From: an uncultured Pelagibacteraceae bacterium | GTDB taxonomy: Bacteria; Pseudomonadota; Alphaproteobacteria; Pelagibacterales; Pelagibacteraceae | NCBI GenBank assembly: GCA_902525355.1 | Contig: CABZGO010000010.1 | Coordinates: forward strand, 1 to 44,489 | Direction of reading: 5' to 3' | Length of the DNA: 44,489 nt | Shown here: piece by piece, positions 8,025-16,284 of the stretch | How positions within the stretch are numbered: the stretch's first letter is position 1 | Layout of the letters: each line of letters opens with the position of its first letter | Notes under the pieces: generated by a model | Databases searched by the model: none | What the model was told of the DNA's origin: nothing | The model's input: only the letters and a program-made list of their open reading frames with translations | Position numbers and translations under genes: made by a program

Positions 8025-9329
8025 TTAAAGTTTGCCGTCTGCTTCAAATACTTCAACCCACTCTTCAATGATTTTATCTAAAGCACCTTTAGCAGTACCT
8101 TTTCCATTAACTACATAGTCATGAATAGCTTCCTGCATAGGTAACATTAACTCTACAAATGTTGGTTCTTGCCAAAAATCTTTGACTATCCCCATAGAGT
8201 CTAAGAAACCTTGTGCATAAACTGTAGATGTTGGAAAAGATGGTGAATTTAACACATCATTATGACACGAATATCCTCCCAAATCCCACCATTTTTGCTG
8301 TACATCTGGTCTTGCAAACCATTTAATATATTCTAGTGCAAGATCTTGTTTATCTGAATATTTCACAACAGATATACCTTGACCACCTAATGTGGCAGCA
8401 GCTACGTTTTGTTTTGGATTTGCAAAGAAACCACTAACTCTTCCGTCACTATCCTCTTTTGAAACACCTGGCCAAAAAGCATACCAGTTCATTTGGAATG
8501 CAACTTGTCCTGATTTGTATGCATCTAGGTTTGCTACCATATAAGCATCAGAGTGTCCTGGAGGTGCACAGTCCTCATATAATTTTCTATAGAACTCTAC
8601 AGCTTCTACAGCTTGAGGAGAGTTAAAATAACCTTCCATATCATATGGTTTGTTAGGGTTTTCATACTCCATTCCCCATGCATACATTGCAGCTGTTACA
8701 CCCATTGTAATACCTTCAGATCCACGTTCTGTATTAATGGCTGCACCATATCTCTTCTGACCATCAATTTCTCTTCCTTGAAAGAAAGAACACATGTCAT
8801 GTAATTGATTCCAATTTGCAGGAACTCCTAGATCATAACCATATTTCTTTTTGAACTCTGAATTAAGTTCTGGTCTATCAAACCAGTCTTTTCTATAAGC
8901 CCAAGCTAATGCATCTCCCATAGCTGGTAATGCATAATAGTTTTCACTTCCTTTAGGCCAAGTTGAATATGCATAAACTGTTGCAGGTGAAAAATCATTC
9001 ATTGAAATACCTTCTTTATCAAAGAAGTCATTCAATTTTACATAATGTCCATATACTGCACCAGCTCCAATCCATTGTGAGTCTCCAATCAACAAGTCAA
9101 AAGTTTTACCCTTGTTGTTAAGTTCATTCAACATACGATCAGCAAAATTTGGCCATGGCACGAATTCGAAGTTGACATCTATTCCTGTCTCTGCAGTAAA
9201 CTCTTTAGTAAGTTCTTGTAAAGCATTAGCAGGGTCCCAAGCGGCCCATCCTAATGTAATTGACTTAGCATTTGAATTTGCAGAAAAAGTAAATAGAGAA
9301 ACAAACAATAAAATCATTATTTTTTTCAT
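8025..9329 (-). CDS. Periplasmic sugar/polyol-binding protein of an ABC transporter (family 1 type)
   Basis: From the ATG at 9329 the protein has 434 residues. This start is chosen over an upstream in-frame start because an AGGAG lies 7 bases before it and because it exposes a standard signal peptide (MKKIMILLFVSLFTF to about NAKS). The mature part looks like an extracellular solute-binding protein of the maltose/glycerol-3-phosphate group, with many aromatic residues (GWAAWDP, MNWYAFWPG, WARP-like segments) that would stack on a sugar or polyol. It captures substrate in the periplasm and delivers it to the permeases. Substrate is not determinable from the sequence alone. Confidence 0.9.
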   Translation of the reverse strand: MKKIMILLFVSLFTFSANSNAKSITLGWAAWDPANALQELTKEFTAETGIDVNFEFVPWPNFADRMLNELNNKGKTFDLLIGDSQWIGAGAVYGHYVKLNDFFDKEGISMNDFSPATVYAYSTWPKGSENYYALPAMGDALAWAYRKDWFDRPELNSEFKKKYGYDLGVPANWNQLHDMCSFFQGREIDGQKRYGAAINTERGSEGITMGVTAAMYAWGMEYENPNKPYDMEGYFNSPQAVEAVEFYRKLYEDCAPPGHSDAYMVANLDAYKSGQVAFQMNWYAFWPGVSKEDSDGRVSGFFANPKQNVAAATLGGQGISVVKYSDKQDLALEYIKWFARPDVQQKWWDLGGYSCHNDVLNSPSFPTSTVYAQGFLDSMGIVKDFWQEPTFVELMLPMQEAIHDYVVNGKGTAKGALDKIIEEWVEVFEADGKL

Positions 9330-9350
9330 TTTATCTCCTATTAGTTTAAT

Positions 9351-9364
9351 TATTCTTAAGAATA
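9351..9364. promoter_or_regulatory. 14-bp perfect palindrome between divergent transporter and catabolic genes
   Basis: TATTCTTAAGAATA is a perfect palindrome in the 116-base divergent intergenic region, 22 bases upstream of the binding-protein start and about 80 bases before the isomerase start. It is a plausible operator for a regulator shared by both transcripts. No regulator gene is encoded beside it, and in such AT-rich DNA short palindromes do occur by chance. Confidence 0.4.
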
Positions 9365-9445
9365 GTCTATCCAAGAAGACTTGTGCCTGCTAGTATTTTT
9401 TTTGTAAAAATAGTTTATGTAAAAAATTAAAGAGAAAGGGGAATT

Positions 9446-10501
9446 ATGAACAAAATAAAAGGTCCTGCAATCTTCCTAGCACAATTTGTAGGCGAAGATG
9501 CACCGTTTAATTCTTTAGATAATATTTGTAAATGGGCATCATCTCTCGGTTACAAAGGTATACAAATTCCTAGTTGGGACGGTAGATTAATTGATTTAAA
9601 AAAAGCATCTGAAAGCAAAGATTATTGTGATGAAATTAAGGGAATTGCAAAATCACACAATTTAGAAATTACAGAATTATCAACTCACCTTCAAGGTCAA
9701 CTTGTTGCAGTGCATCCTGCTTATGACTCTGCTTTTGATGGTTTTGCTGCACTTGAAGTAAGAGGAAATCCTAAAGCAAGACAAGAATGGGCCGTGAATC
9801 AATTGATGATGGCTGCAAAAGCATCAAATAGTCTAGGAATAGATAAACATGTAACTTTTTCAGGAGCACTTGCATGGCCTTATGTTTACCCTTGGCCACA
9901 AAGACCTGAAGGGTTAATAGAAAATGCATTTGATGAATTATCAAAAAGATGGAAGCCTATTCTTGATCACTTTGATAATAATGGAGTTGATTTATGTTAT
10001 GAAATACATCCAGGTGAAGATCTTCATGATGGTGTAACTTTTGAAATGTTCTTAGAAAGAGTTGGTAATCATAAAAGATGTAATATGCTTTTTGATCCAA
10101 GTCATTATGTTCTGCAACACTTAGATTATTTAGCACATATTGATATTTATCATGAGAAGATAAAAATGTTTCACGTTAAAGATGCTGAGTTAAATCCATC
10201 AGGAAAACAAGGTGTGTATGGTGGATTTCAATCATGGGTAAATAGAGCTGGTAGATTTAGATCACTTGGTGATGGACAGGTTGATTTTAAATCCATATTT
10301 TCAAAACTAACTTCATATGATTATGATGGTTGGGCAGTTCTTGAATGGGAATGTTGTCTTAAACATCCAGAAGATGGAGCAAGAGAGGGAGCGGAATTCA
10401 TTAAAAATCATATAATTAATACAACAGAAAAAGCTTTCGATGATTTTGCAGGTAGTGGTACTGACCATGAGGCAAATAAAAAAATGCTTGGTATTAATTA
10501 A
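9446..10501 (+). CDS. Sugar-phosphate isomerase/epimerase-like TIM-barrel protein
   Basis: The 351 residues belong to the xylose-isomerase-like TIM-barrel (AP-endonuclease-2) superfamily. Candidate metal ligands are E186 (CYEIHPGED), D217 (LFDPSHY), H243 (FHVKDAE) and E300 or E302 (VLEWECC), in the correct order along the barrel. It would isomerise, epimerise or dehydrate a sugar or keto-polyol in the cytoplasm. A strong AAAGGGG ribosome-binding site precedes the ATG. It overlaps the dehydrogenase gene by one base and is divergent from the ABC transporter, which suggests a shared substrate. Confidence 0.88.
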   Translation: MNKIKGPAIFLAQFVGEDAPFNSLDNICKWASSLGYKGIQIPSWDGRLIDLKKASESKDYCDEIKGIAKSHNLEITELSTHLQGQLVAVHPAYDSAFDGFAALEVRGNPKARQEWAVNQLMMAAKASNSLGIDKHVTFSGALAWPYVYPWPQRPEGLIENAFDELSKRWKPILDHFDNNGVDLCYEIHPGEDLHDGVTFEMFLERVGNHKRCNMLFDPSHYVLQHLDYLAHIDIYHEKIKMFHVKDAELNPSGKQGVYGGFQSWVNRAGRFRSLGDGQVDFKSIFSKLTSYDYDGWAVLEWECCLKHPEDGAREGAEFIKNHIINTTEKAFDDFAGSGTDHEANKKMLGIN

Positions 10502-11655
10502 TGAATAGAAAAATACGCATCGGCATGGTTGGTGGTGGTAAAGATGCTTTTATTGGAAGTGTCCATAGAATAGCTTTAAGACTTGATGGATATTATGAAT
10601 TAGTTGCAGGATCATTTTCATCTGACTTTGAAAATTCAAAAGAAACTGGAAAAAATCTTGGTCTAGAAAATGATAGGGTCTATAAAACTTATCAGGAGAT
10701 GGCAGAAAAAGAGTCTGTTAGATCAGATGGTATTGATGTAGTTTCAATAGTAACTCCGAATCATTTGCATGTACCTATTGCAAAAATCTTTGCAGATAAA
10801 GGGATTCATATTATTTGCGATAAGCCAATTGGTATGTCTAGTGAAGAGGCAATAGATCTTAAAAAAATTATTGAAAGTAAAAAATTAATATTTGCTTTAA
10901 CGCATAATTATACGGGATATCCTATGGTTAGACATGCAAGATCTTTAGTTCAAAAAGGAGACTTGGGTTCTTTAAGAGTTATTCAAGCTGAATATCCGCA
11001 AGATTGGTTAACAACAAAGGCAGAGGATAGTGGATTAAAGCAAGCCGAATGGAGAACTGATCCCAATAGATCCGGTGCTGGTGGTTGTATAGGAGATATT
11101 GGAACTCATGCTTATAATTTGATTAGGTTTATAACTGGATTAGAGGTAGATGAAATTTCAGCAGATATTCATACATTTGTTGAAGGGAGACAAGTTGATG
11201 ACAATGCCCAAATAATGCTGAGATTTAAAGGGGGTGCAAAAGGATCAATATGGTCAAGTCAGGTTGCAGTTGGAAATGAAAATAATCTTAAAATACGAGT
11301 ATATGGAGAAAATGCAGGAGTTGAGTGGAGGCAAGAAGATCCAAATTACCTGAGTTATACAAAATTTGGTAACCCTGCTCAAAACATTACAAGAGGGAGC
11401 AATATCACGGGTGGAGAAGCTAAAAATGCAACAAGAATTCCTCAAGGTCACCCAGAAGGTTATTTAGAAGGTTTTGCTAATATTTATACTGATGTTTACA
11501 AAGAGCTTTCAGCTAATATTAATAAACAAGATTATGATAAATCAAATAATTGTTACCCCACTATTGATGATGGAATTGAAGGAATGAAATTTATAGAAAA
11601 CGTGATTAAGTCTAGTAAGAATAATAGTAAATGGACTGCATTTAATTCTAATTAA
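10501..11655 (+). CDS. Gfo/Idh/MocA-family NAD(P)-dependent dehydrogenase
   Basis: A 384-residue oxidoreductase with an N-terminal Rossmann fold (GMVGGGKDAFIGSVHR), the CDKPIG motif whose K108 is the conserved catalytic/binding Lys, and GDIGTHAYN providing D199 and H203 of the active site. The family oxidises hydroxyls on sugars and cyclitols (inositol, glucose, levoglucosan and others). The pairing with the isomerase-like gene through a one-base overlap, and the neighbouring ABC operon, suggest a route of uptake, oxidation and isomerisation. The specific sugar is not predictable. No terminator is evident directly after the gene. Confidence 0.9.
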   Translation: MNRKIRIGMVGGGKDAFIGSVHRIALRLDGYYELVAGSFSSDFENSKETGKNLGLENDRVYKTYQEMAEKESVRSDGIDVVSIVTPNHLHVPIAKIFADKGIHIICDKPIGMSSEEAIDLKKIIESKKLIFALTHNYTGYPMVRHARSLVQKGDLGSLRVIQAEYPQDWLTTKAEDSGLKQAEWRTDPNRSGAGGCIGDIGTHAYNLIRFITGLEVDEISADIHTFVEGRQVDDNAQIMLRFKGGAKGSIWSSQVAVGNENNLKIRVYGENAGVEWRQEDPNYLSYTKFGNPAQNITRGSNITGGEAKNATRIPQGHPEGYLEGFANIYTDVYKELSANINKQDYDKSNNCYPTIDDGIEGMKFIENVIKSSKNNSKWTAFNSN

Positions 11656-11705
11656 ATTTTTGTTTAAAATATAATTAATAAAACCCATTTTGAACCTATA
11701 GTTTA

Positions 11706-11790
11706 TATAATGATTTGAAATAAATTTTCTAGAATGGTAAATTACATCTACCATATCTCATGGTGAAAAAGAGACCGATATCGCATCGGT
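11706..11790 (+). promoter_or_regulatory. Structured leader with mutually exclusive hairpins upstream of the 63-residue gene
   Basis: A TATAAT -10-like box sits at 11706-11711 with a poor -35. Downstream, ATGGTA (11734-11739) can pair with TACCAT (11749-11754), and the same ACCAT (11750-11754) can instead pair with ATGGT (11760-11764). TCTC (11756-11759) can pair with GAGA (11771-11774), and ACCGAT (11774-11779) pairs with ATCGGT (11785-11790). The competing use of one segment resembles a switching leader. I recognise no known riboswitch class. The AAGGAG ribosome-binding site lies about 27 bases further on. Confidence 0.45.
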
Positions 11791-11827
11791 TAAAAGCGAG
11801 TTTTGGAAAAACAAACAAGGAGAGTGT

Positions 11828-12019
11828 ATGAAGAGAATGCACAGAGTGTTAAGTTCGTTTAGCCGAGGCTCAAAGAACGCAAAGCTAAATCAACTTATGT
11901 TTAGAAATTTGAAAACTGTAGAAACTAATGCAAATGGCACAAGTGGATATGTTATCAAATCAGGAAAAAACTCTGGAGAAACATTAGCTCACATAAAGAA
12001 AGAGACTAAAAAAATATAG
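11828..12019 (+). CDS. Basic 63-residue protein of unknown function
   Basis: I do not recognise this protein. It begins with an ATG preceded by a strong AAGGAG, is rich in Lys, Arg, Ser and Asn, has no Cys, and has no hydrophobic stretch long enough for a membrane helix. The N-terminal half (MKRMHRVLSSFSRGSKNAK) is strongly basic, consistent with a nucleic-acid- or ribosome-binding peptide, though that is a guess. The gene is monocistronic, with its own leader of 110 bases or so carrying competing hairpins and a perfect terminator 14 bases downstream, which argues that it is a real, independently regulated unit. Confidence 0.75.
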   Translation: MKRMHRVLSSFSRGSKNAKLNQLMFRNLKTVETNANGTSGYVIKSGKNSGETLAHIKKETKKI

Positions 12020-12030
12020 CTCTAAGAATG

Positions 12031-12066
12031 AGATATGGGGCATGTAAAATTTACTGCCCCATATTT
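12031..12066 (+). terminator. Strong intrinsic terminator after the 63-residue gene
   Basis: ATATGGGGCA (12033-12042) and TGCCCCATAT (12055-12064) form a perfect 10-bp stem, extendable by a GU and an AU pair and topped by an inner GTAA/TTAC helix with a small loop. TTTAAAAATTT follows. It ends the transcript of the 63-residue gene and separates it from the convergent cupin gene. Confidence 0.85.
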
Positions 12067-12088
12067 AAAAATTTACTTATCCACTAGT

Positions 12089-12490
12089 CTATTTTACTGG
12101 GGTCATAATTTTTTGACCTTCAACTCCCATAGCAACAACGATTGCTTTAACAGGGATATTTCCAATATTTTTTGATTCATGAACTACACCTACATCTTCA
12201 ATAAATGCATCTCCAGCTTTATAAACATAACTTTTACCATCTTGAATCAGTTCGATTTCTCCCTCTTGTATCATTATTAAAACGGGGAAAGAGTGGGTAT
12301 GTGGAACCACAGGTCCTCCTACGGGTACAGTAAATTCAAAAGCTGTTATTTTTGCTTTACCTGATGGGTAAATAATATCGTTACCCATACCAGTCTGACT
12401 AGTTGATAAAATTCTTTTTACATGGCCATCAGCAAAAACAGAGCTGTTTAAACCAAATAATAAAAATAAAATTAGAAATAATTTTTTCAT
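12089..12490 (-). CDS. Secreted single-domain cupin
   Basis: A 133-residue protein with a clear signal peptide (MKKLFLILFLLFGLNSSVFA, cleaved before DGH). It contains both cupin motifs: VPHTHSFPVLIMIQEGEIE (two His and a Glu as metal ligands) and GDAFIEDVGVVHE (the last His). It is therefore a small periplasmic metal-binding beta-barrel. Family members range from isomerases and dioxygenases to sensors, and there is no basis here for a reaction. An AGAAAGG ribosome-binding site supports the start. It stands alone behind a 70-base gap after the SOUL gene. Confidence 0.85.
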   Translation of the reverse strand: MKKLFLILFLLFGLNSSVFADGHVKRILSTSQTGMGNDIIYPSGKAKITAFEFTVPVGGPVVPHTHSFPVLIMIQEGEIELIQDGKSYVYKAGDAFIEDVGVVHESKNIGNIPVKAIVVAMGVEGQKIMTPVK

Positions 12491-12560
12491 AATATACCTT
12501 TCTGATTAATGAAGTTAAACTATCAATCGATAGAAATTAATGTATATGGCAAAATGTAAT

Positions 12561-13133
12561 CTATCTACTCCACTCAACTTTAAACATAGCTTCGTTGCGT
12601 CTCATCATAGGAAGCGTAAAAGGCCCATTATAGGTTGCTTTTATTGGGGGTCCTTTAATGATTACTTTATCCTCTAAGAGTTTTTTATTAAGAATTTCCT
12701 TATGTTTGAAGAAATTATTATCTGAGGCTCTTCCAGAATATTCTATTACAGCAAAAAAACCTTCTTCTATTGTTGAGATTTTAATATCTGAATTTGTGGG
12801 TATAGGCGCATTCTCTTTTGTAAACTTTGATGGAAGATAAAATTGCATATAGTATCCATCATCCTTCTCACCTTGTGTTACTGGCACAGTCATTTTAATT
12901 TCTTGGGATTTATTATTCTGACCCGAGATATATTTAAAAAGTTTTCTAAAACTACTGTCATCATTTCTACTTACAACTTCTACAACTAGACGGTCTTTAT
13001 AATGTCTAACTTCGTATATTTCAGATTTATATACTACATCATATTGAGTTTCCTCATAAGCCATTGAAGTAGAGTAAGGTAAAATAAAGAATATATAAAT
13101 CAAAAAAGATATTGATATTATTGATTTTCTCAT
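12561..13133 (-). CDS. SOUL-family haem-binding-like protein, exported
   Basis: The 190 residues open with a signal peptide (to about STSMAYEE) and continue with the SOUL/HBP pattern: YDVVYKSEIYEVRHYKDRLVVEV, KMTVPVTQGEK and a C-terminal TLPMMRRNEAMFKVE segment (the FTLPxxRRNE signature). SOUL proteins bind tetrapyrroles or hydrophobic ligands; bacterial members are mostly uncharacterised. It begins directly at the stop of the preceding NAD-binding gene (TAAATG) and so belongs to the same operon as the aminotransferase. Confidence 0.9.
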   Translation of the reverse strand: MRKSIISISFLIYIFFILPYSTSMAYEETQYDVVYKSEIYEVRHYKDRLVVEVVSRNDDSSFRKLFKYISGQNNKSQEIKMTVPVTQGEKDDGYYMQFYLPSKFTKENAPIPTNSDIKISTIEEGFFAVIEYSGRASDNNFFKHKEILNKKLLEDKVIIKGPPIKATYNGPFTLPMMRRNEAMFKVEWSR

Positions 13134-13790
13134 TTATCTAGATCCTAACTCTTGCAACCTGTCAGACAAATAAGTTTGCTCACTATTATTTCCTGAGGCA
13201 AGTTTGATCATTGCATTCACAACTATCTCAACTTTTATTGGAGTGTATTTTTTAAATCCACCAAAAAAAAATAAGGATAAAAATTTCATCACTGGAATTC
13301 CTAAAACCTCAACAATTCTAAAGTCTTTTCTGTTTCCAACTAAAAATGAGGGTTGAATAATGCTTAGGTTAGAAAACCCAATCTTTTTTAGCTCCTCCTC
13401 AACTTGACCTTTATTTTTTAAATATGTACTTGAGGCTTTTGGGTTTGCTCCAATTGAGGAGACGTAAATAAAATTAGTAATTGAATTAAATTTTGCAATT
13501 TTTGCTAATTGTACAGGCATTTCATATTCTATTCTTCTATATTCGTTTTTATCGGGTGAGTCTTTGTGAGTTGTACCAATACAAAAAAAACAATCATCAC
13601 CTGTTAATTTTTCTTTTAAAGTGTCTAAATCTAAAAAATCGGTTTTGATTACTTCGACTTTTGAATTATCAATAGAAGGTAATTTTCTAACAAATATTTT
13701 TATTTTGTTGTAAGTATTATTGTTGATTAAATTATCTAGTAAATTAGATCCAATTAACCCAGATGAGCCAAATAAAACAGCGGTTTTCAT
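13134..13790 (-). CDS. NAD(P)-binding short-chain oxidoreductase/epimerase-like protein
   Basis: A 218-residue atypical short-chain dehydrogenase of the NAD(P)H-binding/HTATIP2-like group. The dinucleotide-binding motif VLFGSSGLIGSNL is at residues 5-17, followed by GDDCFFCIGTTHKD and NFIYVSSIGAN with the family's SS segment. The length matches the compact NAD(P)H-binding family. The substrate is unknown, and a redox-sensing rather than catalytic role is possible. It lies between the SOUL and aminotransferase genes with nearly no spacing, in one operon. Confidence 0.82.
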   Translation of the reverse strand: MKTAVLFGSSGLIGSNLLDNLINNNTYNKIKIFVRKLPSIDNSKVEVIKTDFLDLDTLKEKLTGDDCFFCIGTTHKDSPDKNEYRRIEYEMPVQLAKIAKFNSITNFIYVSSIGANPKASSTYLKNKGQVEEELKKIGFSNLSIIQPSFLVGNRKDFRIVEVLGIPVMKFLSLFFFGGFKKYTPIKVEIVVNAMIKLASGNNSEQTYLSDRLQELGSR

Positions 13791-13792
13791 TA

Positions 13793-14944
13793 TTATTTTA
13801 AATACTCTTCTTTCATAAATTTTTTTATTCTGTTTGCTCCTTCAATTATATCCTCAGTGCTTCTGGCGTATGAAAACCTTATTGTAGAATTTCCTCTTTT
13901 TTGATCGAAATCAAGTCCAGGAGTTATTGCTACTCCCGCTTTATCAAGCACTTCTTTACAAAAGTTAAGACTATCTTTCGAATACTTTGAAATATCAATG
14001 TAGATATAAAAAGCACCATCTGGGGGAGAAAATTTATTTAAACCAGCCTTAGGTAGCTCTTCTAACAAAATTGATCTATTTTTTTTGTAAACATCTACGT
14101 TTTGGTTTAATTCATCTTTTGCATCCATTGCTGATAAAGCAGTTAATTGACTGACATGTGGTGGGCAAATAAAAAGATTTTGAGATAATCTTTCTACTTG
14201 TCTCACATGATCTTCAGGAACAATCATCCAGCCGACTCTCCAACCAGTCATAGAAAAATATTTAGAAAATGAGTTTATAACATAACATTCATTTGAAATT
14301 TCTAGTGCAGATGTGGGATTATTTTCATATTGAATTCCGTGATAAATCTCATCACTAATAAAACTTACTTTATTCTCATGAGCTGTATTAATAATTTCTT
14401 CTAGTTTTTTTTTATCAAGCATTGAGCCAGTGGGATTTGCAGGAGAAGCTACTAATAAACCATTTAAATTATTTTCTTTAATATCTTTCGGTATGGGCTG
14501 AAATTTATTTTGTAACTCTGTAAAAATATCAACTGGAATTAAATCTTGTGACTTTAAAATTTGTCTGTAGCTAGGATAGCCTGGAGCGGCAATGCCTACT
14601 CTATCTCCAACATCAAATAATGCTGCAAAAGAAAGTATAAATGCTCCAGAAGATCCAGTTGTTATAATTATTCTGTCTGGGTTTAAATCAATATTGTACC
14701 AATCTCCATACAATTTAGAAATTCTATTTCTTAATTCTGGTAAACCTAAAGTAACTGTATAGCCAAGATCATTAGTTGAAATTTCATCTGAAATAAATTG
14801 TTTGGCAAGTTTTGGTGCTGGTGTTCCTGGTTGACCTACTTCCATATGAATTACATGCTTGCCATTAGCTTCTGCTTTTCTAGCAGACTCCATTACATCC
14901 ATTACAATAAATGGGTCAACATTACTTCTTTTAGATTTCTTCAT
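13793..14944 (-). CDS. PLP-dependent class I/II aminotransferase
   Basis: The 383 residues show the complete fold-type I aminotransferase pattern: TTGSSGAF near 95-102 for phosphate binding, N170 (SPANPTGS), D198 and Y201 (SDEIYHG), the Schiff-base K228 (NSFSKYFSMTGWRVGW) and a C-terminal TIRFSYARS containing the carboxylate-binding Arg. It transfers amino groups between an amino acid and a 2-oxo acid in the cytoplasm. Aspartate, alanine or aromatic specificity cannot be separated by eye. It probably heads the operon with the NAD-binding and SOUL genes. Confidence 0.92.
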   Translation of the reverse strand: MKKSKRSNVDPFIVMDVMESARKAEANGKHVIHMEVGQPGTPAPKLAKQFISDEISTNDLGYTVTLGLPELRNRISKLYGDWYNIDLNPDRIIITTGSSGAFILSFAALFDVGDRVGIAAPGYPSYRQILKSQDLIPVDIFTELQNKFQPIPKDIKENNLNGLLVASPANPTGSMLDKKKLEEIINTAHENKVSFISDEIYHGIQYENNPTSALEISNECYVINSFSKYFSMTGWRVGWMIVPEDHVRQVERLSQNLFICPPHVSQLTALSAMDAKDELNQNVDVYKKNRSILLEELPKAGLNKFSPPDGAFYIYIDISKYSKDSLNFCKEVLDKAGVAITPGLDFDQKRGNSTIRFSYARSTEDIIEGANRIKKFMKEEYLK

Positions 14945-14969
14945 TTAGATTCTATTTCTGGATTTAATA

Positions 14970-15161
14970 TTATAAACTGATCTTAAATACTCTTGCTGTT
15001 TTTTCGTCTGAAATGTTTAGAATTTTAAATTTAGATGTTTTTTCTAACTTTTGACCTTTATTAGTCACAAAAGATTTCATTTTTTTTACTTCGCCCTCAG
15101 GCATTTTTCTAGTGTATTTTAAAGTATGCTTTTTTGATCCTATAATGAATATTGTTTTCAT
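14970..15161 (-). CDS. Small Lys-rich hypothetical protein
   Basis: A 63-residue frame fills the gap between the phosphatase and aminotransferase genes. The product is very basic (many Lys), starts MKTIFIIGSKKH and ends ARVFKISL, with no Cys and no membrane helix. I do not recognise a family. The ribosome-binding site is weak (TAAGAT). Its position in a row of tightly packed genes on the same strand, 18 bases after the phosphatase stop, is the main support. It could be a conserved SAR11 small protein. Confidence 0.55.
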   Translation of the reverse strand: MKTIFIIGSKKHTLKYTRKMPEGEVKKMKSFVTNKGQKLEKTSKFKILNISDEKTARVFKISL

Positions 15162-15179
15162 AAATCTTAGGTTATTATA

Positions 15180-15728
15180 TTACAAAGTATCAATCGATCC
15201 AATAATATTTAAATTCTTATCAGTTATTACTATTTCTCCTGAAGAAGTCCCTATATTTAGCATTGAGGATATAACAACAAAATGAGTAACAAAAATAATA
15301 TTTTCTTTGCCATTCCATTGATTAATAAACTCTTTTAGTTGAGTTATTTGCCTCTCTTCATTTGCTTCAAATCTAATATCATAAAAAGAATTTAGAGCGC
15401 TAAATGTTTGATAATTTTTAAAAGCAAATTTAGCCGTATCTATACATCTGCACCATTCACTTGAATAGACATTTTCAATTTTAATCTGTTTTTTTTTAAA
15501 TATTTTTCCAATAAATTTTGACTGTTCAATACCTCTTTGATTTAAATTTCTTTGGGTAGAACAATCATTGAAATCAAAATTTTCTGGATCTCCATTCCCT
15601 GGTGCAAGCGCATGCCTAATAAAAATTATTTTTCCTCCCTCTTTTAAAGAAGTAAAGACTTTTTCTGAAGAAGAAGCAGAATTAATTGCAAAAATATTAA
15701 TAAAAAATATTATTAGTAGTTTTTTCAT
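15180..15728 (-). CDS. Exported histidine-phosphatase-superfamily protein
   Basis: A 182-residue protein with a signal peptide (to about NSASS) and the phosphoglycerate-mutase-like histidine phosphatase pattern: IIFIRHALAPG with the catalytic RH pair, SSEWCRCIDTA supplying the second Arg, and FVTHFVVI with the second His. It is predicted to act in the periplasm on an unknown phosphoester. It starts one base after the TPR gene ends, so the two are co-transcribed. Confidence 0.85.
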   Translation of the reverse strand: MKKLLIIFFINIFAINSASSSEKVFTSLKEGGKIIFIRHALAPGNGDPENFDFNDCSTQRNLNQRGIEQSKFIGKIFKKKQIKIENVYSSEWCRCIDTAKFAFKNYQTFSALNSFYDIRFEANEERQITQLKEFINQWNGKENIIFVTHFVVISSMLNIGTSSGEIVITDKNLNIIGSIDTL

Positions 15729-16277
15729 TTACACAGATTGATTTTTAATCAGTTCTTTAATCTGTGGTATCATTATTTGTGGTGATCTCATGGACGGATA
15801 AATCTCTTTTACTTTTTCATAACTCTTTAAAGCCTTTTCATAATTTTTTAACTTAATTTGAACGAGACCTTGTCCTGATAATGCTCCAAAATGTCTTTTC
15901 TCCAATTTTAATACCTTGTCTATATCATTTTGAGAATCTTGATATTTGCCCATTAAATAAAAGACAGTTGCTCTTTTATTCCAAGCTTCTGCCCAAGCAG
16001 GATCTTTTTTAATTACTGTTGTGAATATATCTACAGCAATTGAATATTGCTCCTGGTTCATAAGTTTTGTTCCTCTTGATAGCAAAGAAGTTAAATTTTG
16101 ATTAGTTGGATGTTTGGTCCAAATATCCCAGATTTTCATCTCTGTATCAATTGCAATTGAGTAGTTTTGAATTTTTAACTTTTCAAATAAGTTATTTAAT
16201 CTTATTTCATTTTCATTAGAGTTTGATGGAGTGCTAATAAAAAAAATAGTGAGAAATATAGTAATTATTTTTTTCAT
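15729..16277 (-). CDS. Exported tetratricopeptide-repeat protein
   Basis: A 182-residue protein with an N-terminal signal peptide (MKKIITIFLTIFFISTPSNS) and about two to three TPR units, for example AWAEAWNKRATVFYLMGKY and RHFGALSGQGLVQIKLKNY, each followed by an acidic helix. It is likely a periplasmic protein-interaction scaffold. It lies 7 bases after pmbA and directly before the histidine phosphatase gene, so a shared role is possible but unproven. Confidence 0.83.
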   Translation of the reverse strand: MKKIITIFLTIFFISTPSNSNENEIRLNNLFEKLKIQNYSIAIDTEMKIWDIWTKHPTNQNLTSLLSRGTKLMNQEQYSIAVDIFTTVIKKDPAWAEAWNKRATVFYLMGKYQDSQNDIDKVLKLEKRHFGALSGQGLVQIKLKNYEKALKSYEKVKEIYPSMRSPQIMIPQIKELIKNQSV

Positions 16278-16284
16278 TTAGAAA

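Noticed and set aside
12520-12533. CTATC-AATC-GATAG hairpin upstream of the cupin gene
   Set aside because: Only five base pairs, no U-run and no sign of conservation; too weak to call.
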